From: an uncultured Rothia sp.
GTDB lineage: Bacteria; Actinomycetota; Actinomycetes; Actinomycetales; Micrococcaceae
Reading direction: 5' to 3'
Assembly: GCA_937935205.1 (NCBI GenBank)
Contig: CALGXU010000399.1
Span: 1 to 7,892 of the forward strand
DNA: 7,892 nt
The translations under genes were made by a program, and so were the position numbers. How positions within the stretch are numbered: the first letter of the stretch is position 1; every line of letters begins with the position of its first letter. Below the pieces are notes generated by a model. It was not told where the DNA came from. It did no database searches and saw only the letters and a program-made list of their open reading frames with translations. This document shows, piece after piece, positions 6,367-7,892 of the stretch.

Positions 6367-6413
6367 TTTACCAATCGGCAACTTGATAAGGTTGATTACC
6401 TGCATTTTTTACC

Positions 6414-6510
6414 CATAGCTGTAGCGCCGCTACGAGTGGAAATATCCAGGAAGTAAGCGCAGAACGGGCACCGACGCCTAACTCATGCCCCTCTCAGGTA
6501 AGTACCCCCT
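6414..6510. other. Non-coding stretch before the SnoaL-like operon
   Basis: This completes the 321-base gap between 6240 and 6560, whose left half is the inverted repeat. It holds two small inverted repeats, GTAGC 6421-6425 with GCTAC 6429-6433 and GGGCA 6466-6470 with TGCCC 6486-6490, and nothing that looks coding. The 6240-6306 part is equally featureless apart from TCTAGTG at 6282-6288. Confidence 0.4.
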
Positions 6511-6521
6511 TATGCTAGAAT
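6511..6521 (+). promoter_or_regulatory. Extended -10 promoter of the SnoaL/MoaF-like operon
   Basis: TATGCTAGAAT contains TAGAAT (6516-6521) preceded by TGC, an extended -10. No clear -35 lies 16-19 bases upstream. CTTATG 6509-6514 and CATAAG 6537-6542 form a short inverted repeat around the expected start site (about 6528), a possible operator. Confidence 0.5.
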
Positions 6522-6560
6522 GATTTTCACCTTTTCCATAAGTAACTGAAAGGTTTTGCT

Positions 6561-6950
6561 ATGGCAGCTGAACTGACCGGCAACGCTAAGATTATTGCCG
6601 ATTATCTGGAAGCAGTATTCAATCAGAAGGATTTGGCGAAGGCTGAAACTTTCTGGGCGGATAACATGATTCAGCACAATCCCACCATGCCGAACGGTTT
6701 GGATGTGCTGCGTGGCTTTATCCAGTCCCCTGATGCGCAGGCTATGAGCTACGAGCGCGGCGTTATCATGCAGGACGACGACCTAGTGATGGTGCATGGA
6801 CGGTACAACAACTGGGCGGGTAAAACCATGATTGCTACAGACATCTTCCGCCTTGAAAACGGCAAGGTAGTGGAGCACTGGGACGTCATGCAGGAAGAAG
6901 TACCTGCAAACGAATCCGCCAACGGCAACACTATGTTCCCCATCAAGTAA
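6561..6950 (+). CDS. SnoaL-like / NTF2-fold protein
   Basis: A 129-residue single-domain protein. ATG 6561 follows GAAAGG (6548-6553) by seven bases. The N-terminal helices (KIIADYLEAVFNQKDLAKAE, 10-29), a central IQHNP segment (37-41) and the closing strand pair ATDIFRLENGKVVEHWDVMQ (92-111) are characteristic of the SnoaL-like branch of the NTF2 superfamily. That fold forms a conical barrel binding small hydrophobic molecules. Some relatives are aldol cyclases of polyketide synthesis; most bacterial ones have no known reaction. It is the first gene of a two-gene operon, 20 bases before the MoaF-related gene. Its G+C is visibly lower than that of the genes to the left. Fold confident, reaction unknown. 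Confidence 0.85.
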   Translation: MAAELTGNAKIIADYLEAVFNQKDLAKAETFWADNMIQHNPTMPNGLDVLRGFIQSPDAQAMSYERGVIMQDDDLVMVHGRYNNWAGKTMIATDIFRLENGKVVEHWDVMQEEVPANESANGNTMFPIK

Positions 6951-6970
6951 CTTTCTATAGGAGTTTTATC

Positions 6971-7297
6971 ATGACTCAGTCCAATTACCCCGCAGTGGGG
7001 CATGTCTACGAAGCAGCTTTCGGCGACCTCGCCTACCACCTTAATTTCAGCAACGACGGTAAGACGATGGAATTCAGCAGCGTCGGTACCGCCGACCCCG
7101 TCGCTCAGCCCGTAGTAACCGTTGAGTACACGGCGAAGGAAGTAGCTCCGGGCGTATTCATGGTGTACTGGAAGGAACCTGACGGCTCTACCGTCGTGCA
7201 CGTTGAAGATTTCAACCAGGACAAGGTGTTCACCAACATCACCCTGCCGGATCACCAGTTCCTGAACCTTGAAGGCACCTTCAAGCTTTTGAAGTAA
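6971..7297 (+). CDS. Small MoaF-related, lipocalin-like beta protein
   Basis: A 108-residue protein. ATG 6971 follows AGGAG (6959-6963) by seven bases. The sequence is almost all beta strands: VGHVYEAAFGDLAYHLNFS (9-27), KTMEFSSVG (31-39), VVTVEYTAKEVAPGVFMVYW (48-67), DGSTVVHVEDF (71-81), VFTNITLP (86-93) and LEGTFKLL (100-107). The pattern YEAxFGDLAYHLxFxxDGKTM and MVYWKEPDGSTVVHVEDF resembles domains annotated as MoaF-related, a lipocalin-like barrel. The name does not establish a role in molybdenum cofactor synthesis. It has no signal peptide and is likely cytoplasmic. It is co-transcribed with the SnoaL-like gene, so the two may bind or process the same small molecule; that is inference. 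The family assignment is from memory of the pattern. Confidence 0.75.
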   Translation: MTQSNYPAVGHVYEAAFGDLAYHLNFSNDGKTMEFSSVGTADPVAQPVVTVEYTAKEVAPGVFMVYWKEPDGSTVVHVEDFNQDKVFTNITLPDHQFLNLEGTFKLLK

Positions 7298-7409
7298 ACC
7301 CGGTTTTCACCCAAGCCGTATGTCGTGGTGGGGCGATGAGAGAGCCGGGGTTGAGCTCTGCTAGTTATGTTGAGCCCCACTCTTAACGCAGTACTGCAAG
7401 CTCGGATTT
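7298..7409. other. Non-coding stretch after the MoaF-related gene
   Basis: AACCCGG (7297-7303) can pair with CCGGGGTT (7345-7352) with one bulge, and CACC 7308-7311 with GGTG 7327-7330, a loose two-stem fold that might end the operon transcript. GTTGAGC occurs twice near 7350-7376, and GCAGTACTGC (7388-7397) is a perfect palindrome. Nothing looks coding. Confidence 0.35.
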
Positions 7410-7614
7410 TGTCACTCTGAAGGTGGCAACATGTAACTTGCAGTCCGTCACACAAAACACGTGCCCGGTGTCTCCACCATATACGGAGGCACCGGGCACG
7501 TGCGTCAGTTACAAAAGTGACATCTTTGTCACTTTGAACTTCCATTTTCGGATAGAGTTACAAATTTCTGCGGCTAGAGTGACAAAATGTAACTCTCCAG
7601 CAGATTTTGTCACT
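7410..7614. repeat. Array of nine AGTKACA heptamers (iteron- or operator-like)
   Basis: Exact copies of AGT(G/T)ACA or its complement start at 7410(-), 7432(-), 7507(+), 7516(+), 7527(-), 7556(+), 7578(+), 7588(-) and 7608(-). Several start-to-start distances are 9-11 or 20-22 bases. Two pairs form palindromes with spacers of 4 and 3 bases (7516-7533; 7578-7594). Longer matches are GAGTGACAAAAT 7577-7588 with ATTTTGTCACTC 7604-7615, and AGAGTTACA 7554-7562 with TGTAACTCT 7588-7596. The tract is AT-rich and non-coding. It looks like a cooperative protein-binding array; the protein is unknown. Confidence 0.75.
7458..7502. terminator. Strong 18-bp hairpin inside the heptamer array
   Basis: CACGTGCCCGGTG (7458-7470) pairs with CACCGGGCACGTG (7490-7502), and CTCC 7472-7475 with GGAG 7485-7488 across a T/G wobble, around a nine-base loop. 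Neither side has a proper U-tract (right CGTCAG; minus-strand side TTTTGTGTGACGG, the better one). It could be a terminator for minus-strand transcripts or a DNA cruciform element. Confidence 0.55.
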
Positions 7615-7773
7615 CAAAATGTAAAGTTCACACAGAGTACGTGCATGATTGCCATAGTAACTTTGCTCTAAGCGGCGCTGCACGCTCTGCCGGGGTTCCC
7701 TGCCGGTTCTCGCTATAGTCCTGGCGGGCGAAAAATGCGGGGAATTAACCTTATCAGGTTGCTAAATGGTAAA

Positions 7774-7789
7774 TGTTTCACGTGAACCC
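7774..7789. promoter_or_regulatory. Second parS-like site
   Basis: TGTTTCACGTGAACCC matches the parS consensus at 14 of 16 positions; one half is perfect and the other has two changes. It sits at the same place in the right repeat as 6351-6366 in the left. It may be a weaker ParB site. Confidence 0.55.
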
Positions 7790-7796
7790 TGAAAGC

Positions 7797-7834
7797 AAGA
7801 AGGGGCGGCACCGTGCGGTGTCGCCCCTCTTTTT
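7797..7834 (+). terminator. Terminator hairpin in the right inverted repeat
   Basis: AAGAAGGGGCGGCAC (7797-7811) pairs with 7818-7831 around a six-base loop and runs into CTCTTTTTG, a good rho-independent tail on +. Its C7806-G7823 pair replaces T-A of the left copy, keeping the stem. Confidence 0.75.
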
Positions 7835-7892
7835 GCGCCCTCTAGTGCTCTCTAGGGAGTATCAGCACTTGTCAGAAGGTTTTTCGGGAGGG

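Larger units (their letters stand above)
6307..6413 (+). repeat. Left copy of a ~107-bp inverted repeat
   Basis: Reading inward it contains a terminator hairpin (6309-6344), a parS-like palindrome (6351-6366), a block AAACATTTACCA, AACTTGATAAGGTT (6380-6393, an interrupted palindrome) and TGCATTTTTT. The reverse complement of 7727-7836 shows the same order with high identity. Between the repeats lie two genes and the heptamer array. No transposase is present, so any mobility would need help from elsewhere. Confidence 0.8.
7727..7836 (-). repeat. Right copy of the ~110-bp inverted repeat
   Basis: On the minus strand it repeats the order of 6307-6413: hairpin, parS-like site, AAACATTTACCA, AACCTGATAAGGTT (7748-7761), then CCCGCATTTTT. 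On + it is preceded by TATAGT (7714-7719), a possible -10. TCTAGTG just outside (7841-7847) also occurs outside the left copy (6282-6288). Confidence 0.8.

Noticed and set aside
7410..7614. CRISPR array
   Set aside because: The repeats are only about 7-13 bases, occur in both orientations, and lack regular 30-40 base spacers.
7381..7660. Chromosomal replication origin (oriC)
   Set aside because: AT-rich tract with repeats and nearby parS-like sites, but no DnaA boxes and no dnaA or dnaN gene in the window.
7423..7671. Possible small + gene of 82 codons over the heptamer array
   Set aside because: The GTG start lacks a proper ribosome binding site, the frame crosses the hairpin and repeats, and the translation has no plausible fold.

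Overview
The window looks like a chromosomal segment of a high-GC Gram-positive bacterium (Actinobacteria). The evidence is G/C-rich third codon positions, a probable leaderless regulator gene, an NrtR-type regulator and parS-like palindromes of the actinobacterial type. My impression is a member of the Micrococcaceae such as Rothia; that is inference, and no marker gene here proves it.

Left part (1-2180): the C-terminal end of a zinc-type alcohol dehydrogenase runs in from the left edge on +. A 422-base convergent gap full of inverted repeats follows. Then comes a minus-strand membrane protein of unknown function, with three hydrophobic segments and a long charged, low-complexity tail.

Middle part (2280-4742): a drug-efflux unit. 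A DHA2-type (14-TM) MFS exporter on - is divergent from a TetR-family repressor on +. A perfect 9-bp inverted repeat in the gap overlaps the -10 and -35 of the exporter promoter and the -35 of the regulator promoter. The regulator should therefore repress both genes until a ligand binds it. This resembles the LfrR/LfrA and QacR/QacA arrangements.

Next part (4743-6239): a small ABM-fold monooxygenase, a strong hairpin, and an NrtR-like protein whose Nudix box has lost the usual catalytic acids, so it is probably a transcriptional sensor rather than a hydrolase.

Right part (6300-7892): the most unusual region. Two imperfect inverted repeats of about 107-110 bp (6307-6413 and 7727-7836) face each other. 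Each holds a parS-like palindrome and a terminator hairpin. They enclose a two-gene operon (SnoaL/NTF2-like protein plus a MoaF-related small beta protein) with visibly lower G+C. They also enclose a non-coding tract with nine exact copies of AGTKACA (K = G or T) in about 205 bp, several spaced near multiples of a helical turn, arranged around an 18-bp hairpin. The combination of inverted repeats, parS-like sites and an iteron-like array is the best candidate here for something undescribed.
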